A stretch of DNA of 64,000 nucleotides from Lysobacter capsici (lineage in GTDB: Bacteria > Pseudomonadota > Gammaproteobacteria > Xanthomonadales > Xanthomonadaceae). A program made the translations under genes and the position numbers. A model generated the notes under the pieces. The model saw only the letters and a list, made by a program, of their open reading frames with translations. It was not told the DNA's origin and searched no databases. Where the stretch lies: contig NZ_CP094357.1 in assembly GCF_014779555.2 (NCBI RefSeq), positions 3,968,001 to 4,032,000 of the forward strand. The letters run 5' to 3'. This document shows, one piece after another, positions 36,344 through 45,735 of this stretch. Each line of letters begins with the position of its first letter. Position 1 is the first letter of the stretch.

Positions 36344-37860
36344 GCAGTCCAACGATACAGCCAAGTTTCGGAAAGGGGACCGCGCGCGTCTTCCAGCACG
36401 GCGCGCAGTTCGACCACGCGCGCGTCCCCGGGTTGCAGTTCGAACGACATCCGCCAGCCGCCGGTGCCGGCGTTGGCATGCGCCAGCGCGTTGACGACCC
36501 GGCCCGAGGAGGCCCACACCACCGCGCGCGGCCGCGCATCGGCGGCCAGCGCGCGCAAGCGTCCGCCGTCGAGATCGATCACCACCAGGCGCGCGCCATC
36601 GCCGCCGGCGCCGATGCGGGTACGGCGCACCGTCGCCAGCGTCGGCGCCCAGGCGTGCTCGGCGCACCAGTGCAGGCGATAGTCGAAACGGTGCTCGCGT
36701 CCGGCCGCGAGCGGCGCGCGCGGGCGCCAGAACGCGACCATGTTGTCGTGGTACTCGTCCTTGGTCGGGATCTCGATCAGATGCACCGCGCCCTCGCCCC
36801 AGTCGCCGACCGGTTCCACCCACAGGCTCGGACGGCGCTCGTAATGTGCCTCGCTGTCGGCGTAATCGGCGAACGCGCGCTTGCGCTGCATCAGTCCGAA
36901 CGCGCGCGGGCTGCGGTCCTGGAACGCGCTTTCCTGCAGCGATGCGGGATTGTGCAGCGGCCGCCAGATCTGCTCACCGGCGCCGTTGTGCATTGCCAGG
37001 CCGTCGGAGTCGTGGACCGCGGGACGGAAGTCGTCGATGCCGACCCGATCGGTGGCATCGAAGTGGTACATGCTGGTCAGCGGCGCGATGCCGACGCGAT
37101 CAAGCGCCACCCGCGGGTACAGGCGCAGCTGCGTATCGAACACCGTCTGCGTACCGGGCGTGATCGCGAAGCGCAGCGCGCCGGCCACGCTGGGGCTGTC
37201 CATCAGCGCATGCACGACGATCTGCTTCGCGCCGGCCGCCGGCTGTTCGATCCAGAACCCGGTGAACACCGGGAATTCCTCGTCGCCGCCGGCGCCGGTG
37301 TTCAGCGCCAGTCCGCGCGCCGACAATCCGTACAGCAGGTCCTTCGCCACCGCGCGGAAATAACTCGCGCCCAGGAACGCGCAGACCTCGTCGAAGTAAT
37401 CCTTGCGATTGATCGGCGCATGCAGGCGGAAGCCGGCGAAGCCCAGGTCGTCCTGCGCCGGCTTGGGCGCCTTGCCGAAGTCGAACATCTGCGGCCGGTA
37501 CACCACCGGCGTGGCCTCGCCGCCGTGCACCAGATGCATGTCGACGCGATGCTTGAACAAAAACGCGCGATGGAAGAACTGCACCTGGAACGGCAGGCCG
37601 TCTTTCTTCCACAGCGCCTGCGCTGGATCGAAGCGGATATCGCGCCAGGTGTCGTACTTGATCCGCGCCAGCGCCTCGGGCAGGTCCGCATCGGCGGGTC
37701 GGTAGGCCTTGGCGGCCAGCGCGCGCGCCAAGGCCGGCACCGTGCCGGCGTCGAAGCGCTGGGCGGGGCCCGCGGCGGCCAGGGCCGGCAGCCAGCAGCC
37801 GCCGGCCAGCGCGGCCAACGGCAGGGTCAGCCCGGCCTGGAGCAATTCGCGTCGCTGCAA
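36340..37860 (-). CDS. opgD: Glucan biosynthesis protein D (periplasmic)
   Basis: About 506 residues. A twin-arginine-like signal ([20 protein letters not shown]) is followed by the MdoG/OpgD domain: [27 protein letters not shown], then [17 protein letters not shown] and [37 protein letters not shown]. It modifies osmoregulated periplasmic glucans. I prefer the TTG at 37860, which has GAGG upstream and places the RR motif right at the N-terminus; a TTG at 37914 would add 18 residues. Overlapping opgH makes a two-gene operon. Confidence 0.9.
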   Translation of the reverse strand: MQRRELLQAGLTLPLAALAGGCWLPALAAAGPAQRFDAGTVPALARALAAKAYRPADADLPEALARIKYDTWRDIRFDPAQALWKKDGLPFQVQFFHRAFLFKHRVDMHLVHGGEATPVVYRPQMFDFGKAPKPAQDDLGFAGFRLHAPINRKDYFDEVCAFLGASYFRAVAKDLLYGLSARGLALNTGAGGDEEFPVFTGFWIEQPAAGAKQIVVHALMDSPSVAGALRFAITPGTQTVFDTQLRLYPRVALDRVGIAPLTSMYHFDATDRVGIDDFRPAVHDSDGLAMHNGAGEQIWRPLHNPASLQESAFQDRSPRAFGLMQRKRAFADYADSEAHYERRPSLWVEPVGDWGEGAVHLIEIPTKDEYHDNMVAFWRPRAPLAAGREHRFDYRLHWCAEHAWAPTLATVRRTRIGAGGDGARLVVIDLDGGRLRALAADARPRAVVWASSGRVVNALAHANAGTGGWRMSFELQPGDARVVELRAVLEDARGPLSETWLYRWTA

Positions 37861-38094
37861 GAACCACCTCGGATCGAATAAACCCGGCGATTGTAGGGAT
37901 GCGCTTGTTAACAACCTGGAATACGCCGAACGCGCGGCGGGCTTGACGGATCGCGCGCGAACCCGCCGCGGGCGGGCGAATCGCCGAATCGATCACAAGA
38001 AAACGATTACCCGGCGACGTCATCGCCCGGTCATGCCAACGCCACAAGCGCGACACGGCCCACGCCCAGGATTGCCCAAACCGGGAGCCGCGGC

Positions 38095-39282
38095 ATGCGC
38101 TACGCGATCGTCACCGAGACCTATCCGCCGGAAATCAACGGCGTGGCCCTGACCGTGCAAGGTCTGGAGCAGGGTCTGCGCGCGCGTGGCCACGAGGTCG
38201 GTCTGGTCCGCCCGCGCCAGCTCGGCGACGGCGCCCAGGCGCAGCCGCACGAACTGCTGGTCAACAGCCTGCCGCTGCCGCGTTATCCAGGGCTGCGCTT
38301 CGGCCTGCCCTGCGCCGGCCGCCTGGGCGCGGCGTGGACGCGCGATCGTCCCGACGCGATCTATGTCGCCACCGAGGGGCCGCTGGGCTGGTCGGCGCTG
38401 CGCGCGGCCAAGCGCCTGGGCATTCCGGCGGCGACCGGCTTCCATACCCGCTTCGACGAATACATGCGCGACTACGGCGCGCCGTTCCTTGCCGGCACCG
38501 CACTGGCCTGGATGCGCCGCTTCCACAACGGCGCCGACGCGACCTTGGTGCCGACCCGCGAGCTCGCCGAGTTCCTGCGTTCGCGCGGCTTCGAAGACGT
38601 GGTGCGGCTGCCGCGCGCGGTCGACACCCAGCTGTTCGACCCGCGACGGCGCAGCGCGTCGTTGCGCCGGCAATGGGGCCTGGACGACGACGGCTTCGCC
38701 GCGATCTACGTCGGCCGCATCGCCGCGGAGAAGAATCTCGAGCTCGCCGTGCGCGCGTTCCGCGCCTTGCAGCAGCAACGGCCGCAGGCGCGCTTCGTCT
38801 GGGTCGGCGACGGCCCGGCACGGGAAAAACTGCAGCGCGAACATCCCGATTTCATCTTCTGCGGCGTGCAGCGCGGCGAAGTGCTCGCCGAGCACTTCGC
38901 CAGCGGCGATCTGTTCGTGTTTCCCAGCCACAGCGAAACCTTCGGCAACGTCACCCTGGAAGCGATGGCCAGCGGCGTGCCGACCGTGGCGTTCGATTAC
39001 GGCGCCGCCCGCGAACACCTGCGCGACGGTCTGCACGGTGCGGCGATCGCCGACGGCGACGATGCCGGTTTCATCGAGGCCGCGGTCCGCATCGGCAGCC
39101 AGGACGCACTGCGCGCGGGAATGTCCCGCGCAGGCCGCGACGCGATCAGCGGCCTGCGCCCGGCCCAGGTCGCGGCCGATTTCGACGCGCTGCTGCACGC
39201 GCTGGCGCAACGCAACCCGCGCAGTCGCAACACTCCGGCATCGCAACGCGACAAACCCAAACCCAAGCAGGAGGTCGTATGA
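38095..39282 (+). CDS. GT4-type glycosyltransferase (MgtA-like)
   Basis: 395 residues, GT-B fold. The N-terminus has TETYPPEINGVALTVQGLEQGL and GFHTRFDEYMRDYG; the C-terminal nucleotide-sugar site has YVGRIAAEKNLELAVRAF and FPSHSETFGNVTLEAMASGVPTVAFD with the EX7E motif. It resembles GDP-mannose-dependent alpha-mannosyltransferases. The C-terminal tail is Lys/Pro-rich. Its stop overlaps the PAP2 gene start. Confidence 0.88.
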   Translation: MRYAIVTETYPPEINGVALTVQGLEQGLRARGHEVGLVRPRQLGDGAQAQPHELLVNSLPLPRYPGLRFGLPCAGRLGAAWTRDRPDAIYVATEGPLGWSALRAAKRLGIPAATGFHTRFDEYMRDYGAPFLAGTALAWMRRFHNGADATLVPTRELAEFLRSRGFEDVVRLPRAVDTQLFDPRRRSASLRRQWGLDDDGFAAIYVGRIAAEKNLELAVRAFRALQQQRPQARFVWVGDGPAREKLQREHPDFIFCGVQRGEVLAEHFASGDLFVFPSHSETFGNVTLEAMASGVPTVAFDYGAAREHLRDGLHGAAIADGDDAGFIEAAVRIGSQDALRAGMSRAGRDAISGLRPAQVAADFDALLHALAQRNPRSRNTPASQRDKPKPKQEVV

Positions 39283-39830
39283 ACCGGTTGCCCTTGCGCA
39301 AGCGTCTGATCGCCGGCGAATCGGGTTGGTGCCTGCGCGCCAATCGCCTCGGCGAACGCAACAGTTCGCGCGCCTACTTCGCCGCGGTCAGCCGCCTGGG
39401 CGACGGGGTGTTCTGGTACGCGCTGATGGCCGCGCTGATCGTGGCCGACGGCTACGACGGCCTGCGCGCCTCGCTGCATCTGGCCGCGACCGGGGTGATC
39501 GCGCTGACGCTGTACAAACTGCTCAAGCGCTGGACACGCCGTCCGCGCCCGTTCGCCTCCGACCAGCGCATCCACGCCTGGGTCGCGCCGCTGGACGAAT
39601 TCAGCTTCCCCTCCGGCCACACCTTGCACGCGGTGGCCTTCAGTCTGGTGGCGATGGCGCATTACCCGGTGCTCGCCTGGCTGTTGATTCCGTTCACCGC
39701 GAGCGTGGCGGCGTCGCGGGTGGTGTTGGGCTTGCATTACCCCAGCGATGTGGTGGCGGCCACGGTGATCGGGTCGAGTCTGGCGGGGGTTTCGTTGTGG
39801 CTGGTGCCTGGGGTGACGTTATTCGGTTGA
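39279..39830 (+). CDS. PAP2-family phosphatase, membrane-bound
   Basis: 183 residues with four or five hydrophobic segments. The three PAP2 motifs are K-x6-RP (KRWTRRPRPF), FSFPSGHTLHA and SRVVLGLHYPSDVV. It would dephosphorylate a lipid phosphate or pyrophosphate. AGGAGG four bases before the ATG and overlap with the glycosyltransferase stop (ATGA) indicate coupling, so a lipid-linked sugar substrate is a fair guess. Confidence 0.9.
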   Translation: MNRLPLRKRLIAGESGWCLRANRLGERNSSRAYFAAVSRLGDGVFWYALMAALIVADGYDGLRASLHLAATGVIALTLYKLLKRWTRRPRPFASDQRIHAWVAPLDEFSFPSGHTLHAVAFSLVAMAHYPVLAWLLIPFTASVAASRVVLGLHYPSDVVAATVIGSSLAGVSLWLVPGVTLFG

Positions 39831-39900
39831 GGCGATGCGCTGCGCGCGTGGCGTGCATTGGCCTGGCCGCGTGCCACGTGTGCAATTGCATCGCCGCCCG

Positions 39901-39999
39901 TGCAGGAGCGGCGCGAGCCGCGACTGCGGGAATGCGATCACGCCGTAACCTTCGTCGTAGGCGCATTGGCGCGGTCGCGGCTTGCGCCGCTCCTACAGG
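39901..39999. repeat. REP-like inverted pair
   Basis: CAGGAGCGGCGCGAGCCGCG (39902) and the opposite-facing GCGGTCGCGGCTTGCGCCG (39970) flank a ~50-base spacer. The right copy is also the outer end of the larger inverted repeat that starts at 39970. Confidence 0.85.
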
Positions 40000-40640
40000 T
40001 AGGCCATGCGGCTTCGGCTTGGGCCTGAAGCCGCGCAGTTCATCCAGCGCTGCGAAGCCCGGAACTCGCGTTAGCAAAAGCACACCCGTAGGGCGGCGCA
40101 CATGGATGTGCGCCGTGCGCCACCGGGACAGGATGTCCCGTGTGGCGCATGCCCGCGTCTGCTCCGCACTTGCGGGCACTTGATTCACAAAAAAGCGTTT
40201 TTCTTTGGTTACCTTTCTTTTGTCGCTTTTGACAAAAGAAAGTAACTCGGCCGCTTGCGGACGAAAGCTGTTGATCTTGCCCTTGGCTTCAAAAGCTCTA
40301 GAGCTTCAAAGCTTTGAAGCCTTTAAAGCTGCAAGCAGGATCAAAAGCGTTCCGCCGCTGAAGCGGCGGGTCACTTTCTTTTGTCTAAAGCAACAAAAGA
40401 AAGGTAACCAAAGAAAAATGCTTTGTTGTGAATCAAGTGCCCGCAAGATCGATGCAGACGCGGGCACGCGCCACACGGGACATCCTGTCCCGGTGGCGCA
40501 CGGCGCACATCCATGTGCGCCGCCCTTCGGGTGTGCAGTTGCTAATGCGAGTTCGATGCTTCGCAGCGCTGGATGAACTGCGCGGCTTCAAGCCCAAGCC
40601 ACATGGCCTACCTGTAGGAGCGGCGCAAGCCGCGACCGCG
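39970..40640. repeat. ~670-bp element: two ~270-bp inverted arms
   Basis: The left arm (39970-40245) and right arm (40370-40640) are reverse complements with only scattered mismatches and small indels. Both carry, from outside in: the REP-like core, AGTTCATCCAGCGCTGCGAAG, GGCGGCGCACATGGATGTGC, CCACCGGGACAGGATGTCCC, a GGGCACTTGATTCACAA segment and a CTTTCTTTTGTC..GACAAAAGAAAG hairpin. The ~124-bp loop (40246-40369) has AAAAGCTCTAGAGCTT, TTCAAAGCTTTGAA and CCGCCGCTGAAGCGGCGG. There is no transposase. It separates the PAP2 gene from the nitrilase-like gene; the rest of the 39831-40688 gap holds no gene that I can support. Confidence 0.9.
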
Positions 40641-40688
40641 AATCCGCATCGACGTCGCATCCACTCGAAACCAAAAACACTCCACCCA

Positions 40689-41576
40689 TCACCCAAACCG
40701 ATCCACCTGCGCCCTTAACACCCCAGGCCGCAACTGCCCCACCCAATCGCGATCATTCGCCACCTGCGCCCGCGCCCGACTCGCCTCCAGCGCGACGAAA
40801 TCCAGATCCGCATACGCCCACCGCTGCCCACCGCGCGTCTGCGCCAACACCCCGTCCGCCGGCAGGCCCACGTCCATCGGCGCATACACCGCCGCCTCGC
40901 CGGTGTTGGTGTCCAGGGCCGGACTCCACAAGGCCTCGCCCGCGGTCACCGCCTGCGCCACGAAACAGCGGTTTTCCAGCGCCCGCGCCAAGCACCCCAC
41001 CCGCACCCGGGTCGCGCCGGCCGCGGTGTCGGTGCAACTGGGCGCGATCAGCAGACGCGCGCCGGCTTCGCATTGCGCGCGCACCGGCAAAGGGAACTCG
41101 ATGTCGTAACAAATCGCGATGCCGGCGCGCTGTTCGCCCAACGCGAAGGTCTTGAGCGCATCGCCGGCCTCGATCACCCCGGCCTGTTTTTCGAAACCGG
41201 TGAGTTGCAGCTTGTCCTGCCACAGGCAACCGCCCTCGGGCGCGAACGCGTAACTGCGATTGCGGTACCGACCGTGTCCTGGATCGAACAGGAAACTGCC
41301 GGCGACGATATGCAGCCCCAGTTCGCGCGCCAGCAGGCCGAAAAAATCCAGCCAGGCGCCGTGATAGGCCTGGGTCGCGACCAGCGAAGCATGCAGGTCG
41401 CCCTGGGTCGCCGCGCCGAAGGTCGCGCCCAGTTCCAGCGACAGGTATTCGGGCAACACCGCCAGTTGCGCGCCGCTGCGCCGCGCCTCGCTGAGCCACT
41501 GGGTTTGTTTATCGGCGAATTCGGCGAACGTGCGCGGCGCGCCGATCGCGTACTTGGCCACGGCCACCCGCATCAT
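40689..41576 (-). CDS. Carbon-nitrogen hydrolase (nitrilase superfamily)
   Basis: 295 residues with the Glu-Lys-Cys triad: E43 (LPEYLSLELG), K122 (WQDKLQLTGFE) and C156 (ICYDIEFP). It hydrolyses a non-peptide C-N bond (amide, nitrile or carbamate). The start at 41576 overlaps the stop of the GNAT gene upstream (ATGA), so the two are coupled; RimI-nitrilase pairs of this kind occur in other bacteria, but the substrate is not known. Confidence 0.9.
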   Translation of the reverse strand: MMRVAVAKYAIGAPRTFAEFADKQTQWLSEARRSGAQLAVLPEYLSLELGATFGAATQGDLHASLVATQAYHGAWLDFFGLLARELGLHIVAGSFLFDPGHGRYRNRSYAFAPEGGCLWQDKLQLTGFEKQAGVIEAGDALKTFALGEQRAGIAICYDIEFPLPVRAQCEAGARLLIAPSCTDTAAGATRVRVGCLARALENRCFVAQAVTAGEALWSPALDTNTGEAAVYAPMDVGLPADGVLAQTRGGQRWAYADLDFVALEASRARAQVANDRDWVGQLRPGVLRAQVDRFG

Positions 41577-42178
41577 GCGCGCCCCAGCGGCCGCAGCCAG
41601 AAACTCAGGGTGTGCTCGCGCTCGCCGCGTCCGACTTCGTTCCACGGCAGGCTCGCGCGCAGCTCCGGGCGATGGGTGTAGCCGCGTTTTTTCCAGAACA
41701 CCTCGTTGCCGCGATGAAACGGAGGCTGGCGCGGATCGTCGGGTTCGCGTTCGACCGCGCAGAACGTGGTCCAGTTGAAACCGCCGAGCGCGCGCGCATG
41801 CGCCTCGCGCATGTCGAAGAACCGATGGCCGACGCCGCGGCCGCGATACTCGGGCAACAGCACCGATTCGCCGCAATAGAACACGTGATCGACATCGAGC
41901 AGGTGATCGTCGAACGCGGCGCGGAACTCGGGGATTTCATCGCTCATCGGCACGCCGGTGGACGCGCCGACCACGCGCGGGCCGTCGAAGGCCAGCACCG
42001 CGATGCTGCGCCACGAATCGCGATAGGTCTGCAGGTACTTGGCCTCGTAGGCCGCATCGCCGTCGTACAGATACGGCCAGTCGCGGAACACCGCGATGCG
42101 CAGCGCGGCGATCGCCTCCAGATAGGGCGTGATCTCGGCGCCGGCGTAGCTGCGGATCTCGGGCATCGGTTTCTTCAT
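41573..42178 (-). CDS. GNAT-family N-acetyltransferase
   Basis: 201 residues. The acetyl-CoA-binding loop is VLLPEYRGRGVGHRFFDMREAHA; the substrate half has VFRDWPYLYDGDAAYEAKYLQTY and VLAFDGPRVVGASTG. It precedes and overlaps the nitrilase-like gene. The acceptor is unknown. Confidence 0.85.
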   Translation of the reverse strand: MKKPMPEIRSYAGAEITPYLEAIAALRIAVFRDWPYLYDGDAAYEAKYLQTYRDSWRSIAVLAFDGPRVVGASTGVPMSDEIPEFRAAFDDHLLDVDHVFYCGESVLLPEYRGRGVGHRFFDMREAHARALGGFNWTTFCAVEREPDDPRQPPFHRGNEVFWKKRGYTHRPELRASLPWNEVGRGEREHTLSFWLRPLGRA

Positions 42179-42389
42179 GTCGGCATCTTGGGTGAGCGCG
42201 GGCGGGTCGGGCGCGGCGGATGACGGGCCGGCCGCGCCGATGGTTGCGGGGCCTCATCTTCCGCCGTCGCCCAGGCCCGCGCCAATCGGGGCTGGCCCCA
42301 GGCGTCGCGCCGTGGCCGGGAAACGACAGCGGCGGCAGGCATCGTGCCTGCCGCCGCCGGGGGAACGGTCGCTTGCAAAAGCCGGCCGT

Positions 42390-43841
42390 TTACAGCGCCG
42401 GCGGGACGCTCGGATCGCGCGGCGGAGTCGGGCCGGCCGGCGCTGCCGCGACGCTGCGCTTGACCGCCGGGCCGGCATTGCCGCCGATCTGGTACCAGTC
42501 GACCTTGCGGGTCAGCGCCATGATCGCGGCCAGGATCACGAACAGCAGGCCGGCGCCGAGCACCAGTGCGTTGTCTTCCGAGATCAGCAGCCCGTACAGC
42601 GCGCCGTACAAGGTCACCAGCATCGCGCCGAAGCCCAGCGCGCGCACCACGCTGCGCAACACCGCGCTGAGGTAGAACACGATCAGGCCGATGCAGGCGA
42701 CGGTCGCGGCCAGGTAGGACAGGCCGAAATCGATGTGCTCGCTCAGGCTGACCAGCAACAGGAAGAAGATCGCCAGCGCCAGTCCGACCAGGCCGTACTG
42801 GATCGGGTGGATGCGCAGTTGCTTGATCAGTTCGAACATGAAGAAGCCGACGAAGGTCAGCAGCACGAACAGCAGGCCGTACTTGGTCGCGCGATCGGCC
42901 TGCGAGTAGACGTTGACCGGGTCCTTCATGGTGACCTGGACGGCGTTGATGTCGCCGCCGGACGCGCTGTCGACCGAGTCGTCGCCGATCACCATCACCG
43001 ACGGCATGATCGTGCCGGCCTGGTACTGGCGCTGGGCGTTGGTCGCGACCGACGACACCCGCCATTCGGCCTTGAAGCCCTTGTCGGTGATGCCGTCGGA
43101 GCTCGGCGGGAAGCTGCCGCCGAAGTTCGGATGCGGCCACGAGGAGTTCAGCGCGAAGCGGTTGTCCTTGCCCAGCGGCACCAGCGCCAGCGACTCGGTG
43201 CCGCCCAGCGCGAATTCCAACTGCGTCTGCAGGCGCAGTTGCGTGCCCGGCGCCGGCGCGACGAGTCGCGCATGGATGCCGCCGCCGTCGCGCGCGCCCA
43301 GGCCGTCTTCGATCGCCGCCTGCGCGCCGTCGAGTTTCAGCTTGGGATCGCGCAGGCCGCGCACGTCGGCGAAGGCGTAGCTCAGCCACGGCTTGCCGAT
43401 CACGCGGGTGATGCCCGACACCGTGGTGCCGGCGGGGGCGACCGGATTGGCCGGGATATTGGCGGCGAAATCGGCCTCGGCCTTGCCTTGCCAGGTGTAG
43501 ACCAGGACCTTGTGCAGGCCGAGCCGGCGGGTATCGGGATTGAGATCGCCGGTGACCGCGAGCTTGTTGGGGAAATAGGTCCAGCGGCCCTGTTCGCGAT
43601 GCACGGTGTGCTTGACCGCGCCCTTGTCGTCGGTTTCCGCCTCGACCCAGGTGTCCTCGTACGGCACCACCAGCGCCGGCCCCGAGAACGCCTGCGCGCC
43701 GGCATAGCTGCGCGCCACCGTGGCGACCGCCTGGGCGCGGTATTGCTGCCGTTCGCTGATGATGCCGCCGATCATCAGCAAGGGAATGAGTATCGCCAGG
43801 GTCATGCCCAGCACCATCAGCATCTTCAACCACACCCGCAT
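42390..43841 (-). CDS. creD: Cell-envelope protein CreD
   Basis: 483 residues. An N-terminal membrane segment (MLMVLGMTLAILIPLLMIGG) precedes ISERQQYRAQAVATVARSYAGAQAFSGPALVVPY, a large periplasmic region, and five or so C-terminal membrane segments. This is the CreD/DUF-type inner-membrane protein induced by CreBC. AAGGAG lies six bases before the ATG. A perfect cre-tag repeat is 78 bases upstream. A stem GGCGGCAGGC..GCCTGCCGCC at 42331-42353 may terminate it. Confidence 0.93.
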   Translation of the reverse strand: MRVWLKMLMVLGMTLAILIPLLMIGGIISERQQYRAQAVATVARSYAGAQAFSGPALVVPYEDTWVEAETDDKGAVKHTVHREQGRWTYFPNKLAVTGDLNPDTRRLGLHKVLVYTWQGKAEADFAANIPANPVAPAGTTVSGITRVIGKPWLSYAFADVRGLRDPKLKLDGAQAAIEDGLGARDGGGIHARLVAPAPGTQLRLQTQLEFALGGTESLALVPLGKDNRFALNSSWPHPNFGGSFPPSSDGITDKGFKAEWRVSSVATNAQRQYQAGTIMPSVMVIGDDSVDSASGGDINAVQVTMKDPVNVYSQADRATKYGLLFVLLTFVGFFMFELIKQLRIHPIQYGLVGLALAIFFLLLVSLSEHIDFGLSYLAATVACIGLIVFYLSAVLRSVVRALGFGAMLVTLYGALYGLLISEDNALVLGAGLLFVILAAIMALTRKVDWYQIGGNAGPAVKRSVAAAPAGPTPPRDPSVPPAL

Positions 43842-43919
43842 GTCGTACTCCTTCCGTGACGTTGGCGCGCAGCTTGGGGGCCGTGTGCGGGGAGGCGATG
43901 ACGTTGCGGTGTTGCATCG

Positions 43920-43935
43920 GTGAAGTGGTGGTGAA
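43920..43935 (-). promoter_or_regulatory. cre-tag (CreB-binding direct repeat)
   Basis: On the minus strand the sequence is TTCAC-CACCAC-TTCAC, an exact match to the E. coli cre-tag TTCACnnnnnnTTCAC recognised by CreB. It lies 78 bases upstream of the creD start and faces it, so CreB would activate creD from here. Confidence 0.8.
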
Positions 43936-44000
43936 GCGGGGGCAATGACGAATGCAGCCGCGACGATCAATGGCCCGCGGGCTTGGTGGAACGCGGCTCA

Positions 44001-44050
44001 TCGTTGTTGCGATTGCTGTTGCTGTTGCCTTTTCTGTTGCTGTTGCTGTT
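44001..44050 (+). repeat. GCTGTT/GTT triplet-type tract
   Basis: TTGTTGCGATTGCTGTTGCT continues as imperfect repeats of TGCTGT up to the first base of the MITE-like element at 44051. It has the look of a slippage-prone tract and carries no gene. Confidence 0.7.
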
Positions 44051-44206
44051 CCCCCCTTTGGAAAAGGGGGGCTGGGGGGATTCGCTTTTGCTTTTGTTGT
44101 TCCACCAAGAAAAGCAAAAGCAAAAACAAAAGCGAATCCCCCGCGCCAGTCAGTCATGTACACACTTCATGCAACGCAGGGCGCCGCCCCCTTTTACAAA
44201 GTGGGC
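44051..44206 (+). repeat. MITE-like 150-bp element, copy 2
   Basis: Same layout as the copy at 23828: CCCCCCTTTGGAAAAGGGGG hairpin, GGGGGATTCGCTTTTGC pairing with AAAAGCGAATCCCCC, and a terminal CCCCCTTTTACAAAGTGGGC. The internal arms are A/T-rich here (AAAAGCAAAAGCAAAAAC). It separates creC from creD and so may split the cre genes into two transcripts. Confidence 0.85.
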
Positions 44207-44282
44207 TGATTCTCCATGAAGCGAATCTTTCAGGGACGATTTCGCGATAGCGAGCGGACGCAACACAACCCAACCAACCGCC

Positions 44283-45725
44283 CTACCCCGGCACCACCAG
44301 ACTCGCCACCGCCCCACCCTCATCGCGATTGACCAACGCCGCTCCACCGCCATGCAGCGACGCCACCTCGGCGACGAAGCACAACCCCAATCCGCTGCTG
44401 CGGCTGCCGCCGGCCGGACGCGGCAACGAATAGAAGCGCTCGAACACCCGCGCCAGCGCGTAATCCGGCACGCCCGGCCCGCGGTCGCTGACCTCGACCC
44501 GTTGCGCTTCGCCGTCGCGGCGCAGGCGCAACACGATCTCGCCCTGGGCCGGAGAAAAATCGGCCGCGTTCTCGATCAGATTGATCAGCGCCTGACGCAG
44601 CAGGAAACCATCGCCTAGCACCGGCGGCAGATTCGGCTCCAGATCCAGCAGCAGCTTCGCGCCGGTCTTGTGCAGCCGCTGCGCGCATTGCTCGGCCGCT
44701 TCCTGGGCGATCGCGGCCAGCGCCACCGGTTCGGGTTTCTCCAGCCGCTGACGATGTTCGACCGCGGCCAGCGCAAGCAGCTTGTCGATCATCTGCGCCA
44801 GGCGCTCGGCCTGGCCGCGGATGCTGCCGGCGAAGCGCGCGCGGTCGGCGTCGGCCATGGTGCCGTCGCCGGGCGGCGATTCGAGCAGCTCCGCGCTGCC
44901 GCGGATCGCCGCCAGCGGGCTCTTCATTTCGTGCGTCAGCGTATGCACGTACTGCTCGACGTACTGCTTGCCCTCCAGGCGCGTGCGCATGGTTTCCAGG
45001 GCGCGGCCGAGTTCGCCGAATTCGCCGGCCGCGTCCGGCGGCGGCGCGCGCGCGCCGGCGGTGACCGCATGCGCGTAGCGCCGCAGCAGGTCGATCTGGC
45101 GCGACAGCCACCACGACACCAATACGCCGATCAGCAAGGCCACGCCCATCAACACGAAGCCCCAGCGCATCACCACCGACTGGCTGCGGGCGATGAACGG
45201 CGCGATCGCGCTGTTGGGCTTGGCCACGGTCAAGGAACCCACGACCCGGCGCGCGTCGTCGCGGATCGGCGCGGCCACGTACATGATCGTCTCGTCCGCA
45301 TTGCCCGGGGTGGCCGGGCTGGAACGCGCGCCGTAGCGGCCGCGCAAGGTCAGGTAGACGTCGTTCCAGCGCGAGTAATCCTGGCCGACATCGCGCCCGT
45401 CGCTGTCGAACACGACGATGCCGCGCGCGTCGGTGATGTAGACGCGATACGTGGTCGCGCGCTTGCGAAAGCCCCAGATCGCCGCGCCGACGTCGCGTTC
45501 TCCGAGCGCGCGCACGCGCTTGGCGAAGTCGCCGTGGTCGATGCGGCCGGCGAGGAAGTCGTCGGCCGCGAGCTCGGCCAGGATGTTGGCGGTGTCGACG
45601 AGGGTGTCTTCCATCGCCTGACGCACGCCGGGCTTGACCTCGGCGACGAACACCCGCGCCAGCAGCAGCGCGGCGACCGCGACGATCAGGAAATACCCCA
45701 GGAAGATCCGCAGGCCGATGCGCAT
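44283..45725 (-). CDS. creC: Sensor histidine kinase CreC
   Basis: 480 residues: a membrane segment (FLGYFLIVAVAALLLARVF), a periplasmic sensor region containing YRVYITDARGIVVFDSDGRD, a second membrane segment (VLMGVALLIGVLVSWWLSR), H box LTHEMKSPLAAIRGSAELL, N box LINLIENAADFSP and G boxes DRGPGVP and SSGLGLCFVAEVA. It senses carbon or envelope state and phosphorylates CreB. It starts 10 bases after the creB stop. Confidence 0.93.
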   Translation of the reverse strand: MRIGLRIFLGYFLIVAVAALLLARVFVAEVKPGVRQAMEDTLVDTANILAELAADDFLAGRIDHGDFAKRVRALGERDVGAAIWGFRKRATTYRVYITDARGIVVFDSDGRDVGQDYSRWNDVYLTLRGRYGARSSPATPGNADETIMYVAAPIRDDARRVVGSLTVAKPNSAIAPFIARSQSVVMRWGFVLMGVALLIGVLVSWWLSRQIDLLRRYAHAVTAGARAPPPDAAGEFGELGRALETMRTRLEGKQYVEQYVHTLTHEMKSPLAAIRGSAELLESPPGDGTMADADRARFAGSIRGQAERLAQMIDKLLALAAVEHRQRLEKPEPVALAAIAQEAAEQCAQRLHKTGAKLLLDLEPNLPPVLGDGFLLRQALINLIENAADFSPAQGEIVLRLRRDGEAQRVEVSDRGPGVPDYALARVFERFYSLPRPAGGSRSSGLGLCFVAEVASLHGGGAALVNRDEGGAVASLVVPG

Positions 45726-45735
45726 GCCGGCGATC

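Noticed and set aside
40428-40718. 96-residue frame in the right arm of the long inverted repeat (and its mirror at 39694-40188)
   Set aside because: Not called as a gene: no ribosome site, and the VGAAQAATA string comes from the REP-like core found in many non-coding places. It is kept as a question in the finding on the inverted repeat.
44001-44050. Possible coding of a Leu/Cys-rich peptide by the GCTGTT tract
   Set aside because: The triplet-like tract gives hydrophobic peptides in all plus frames, and none has a ribosome site.
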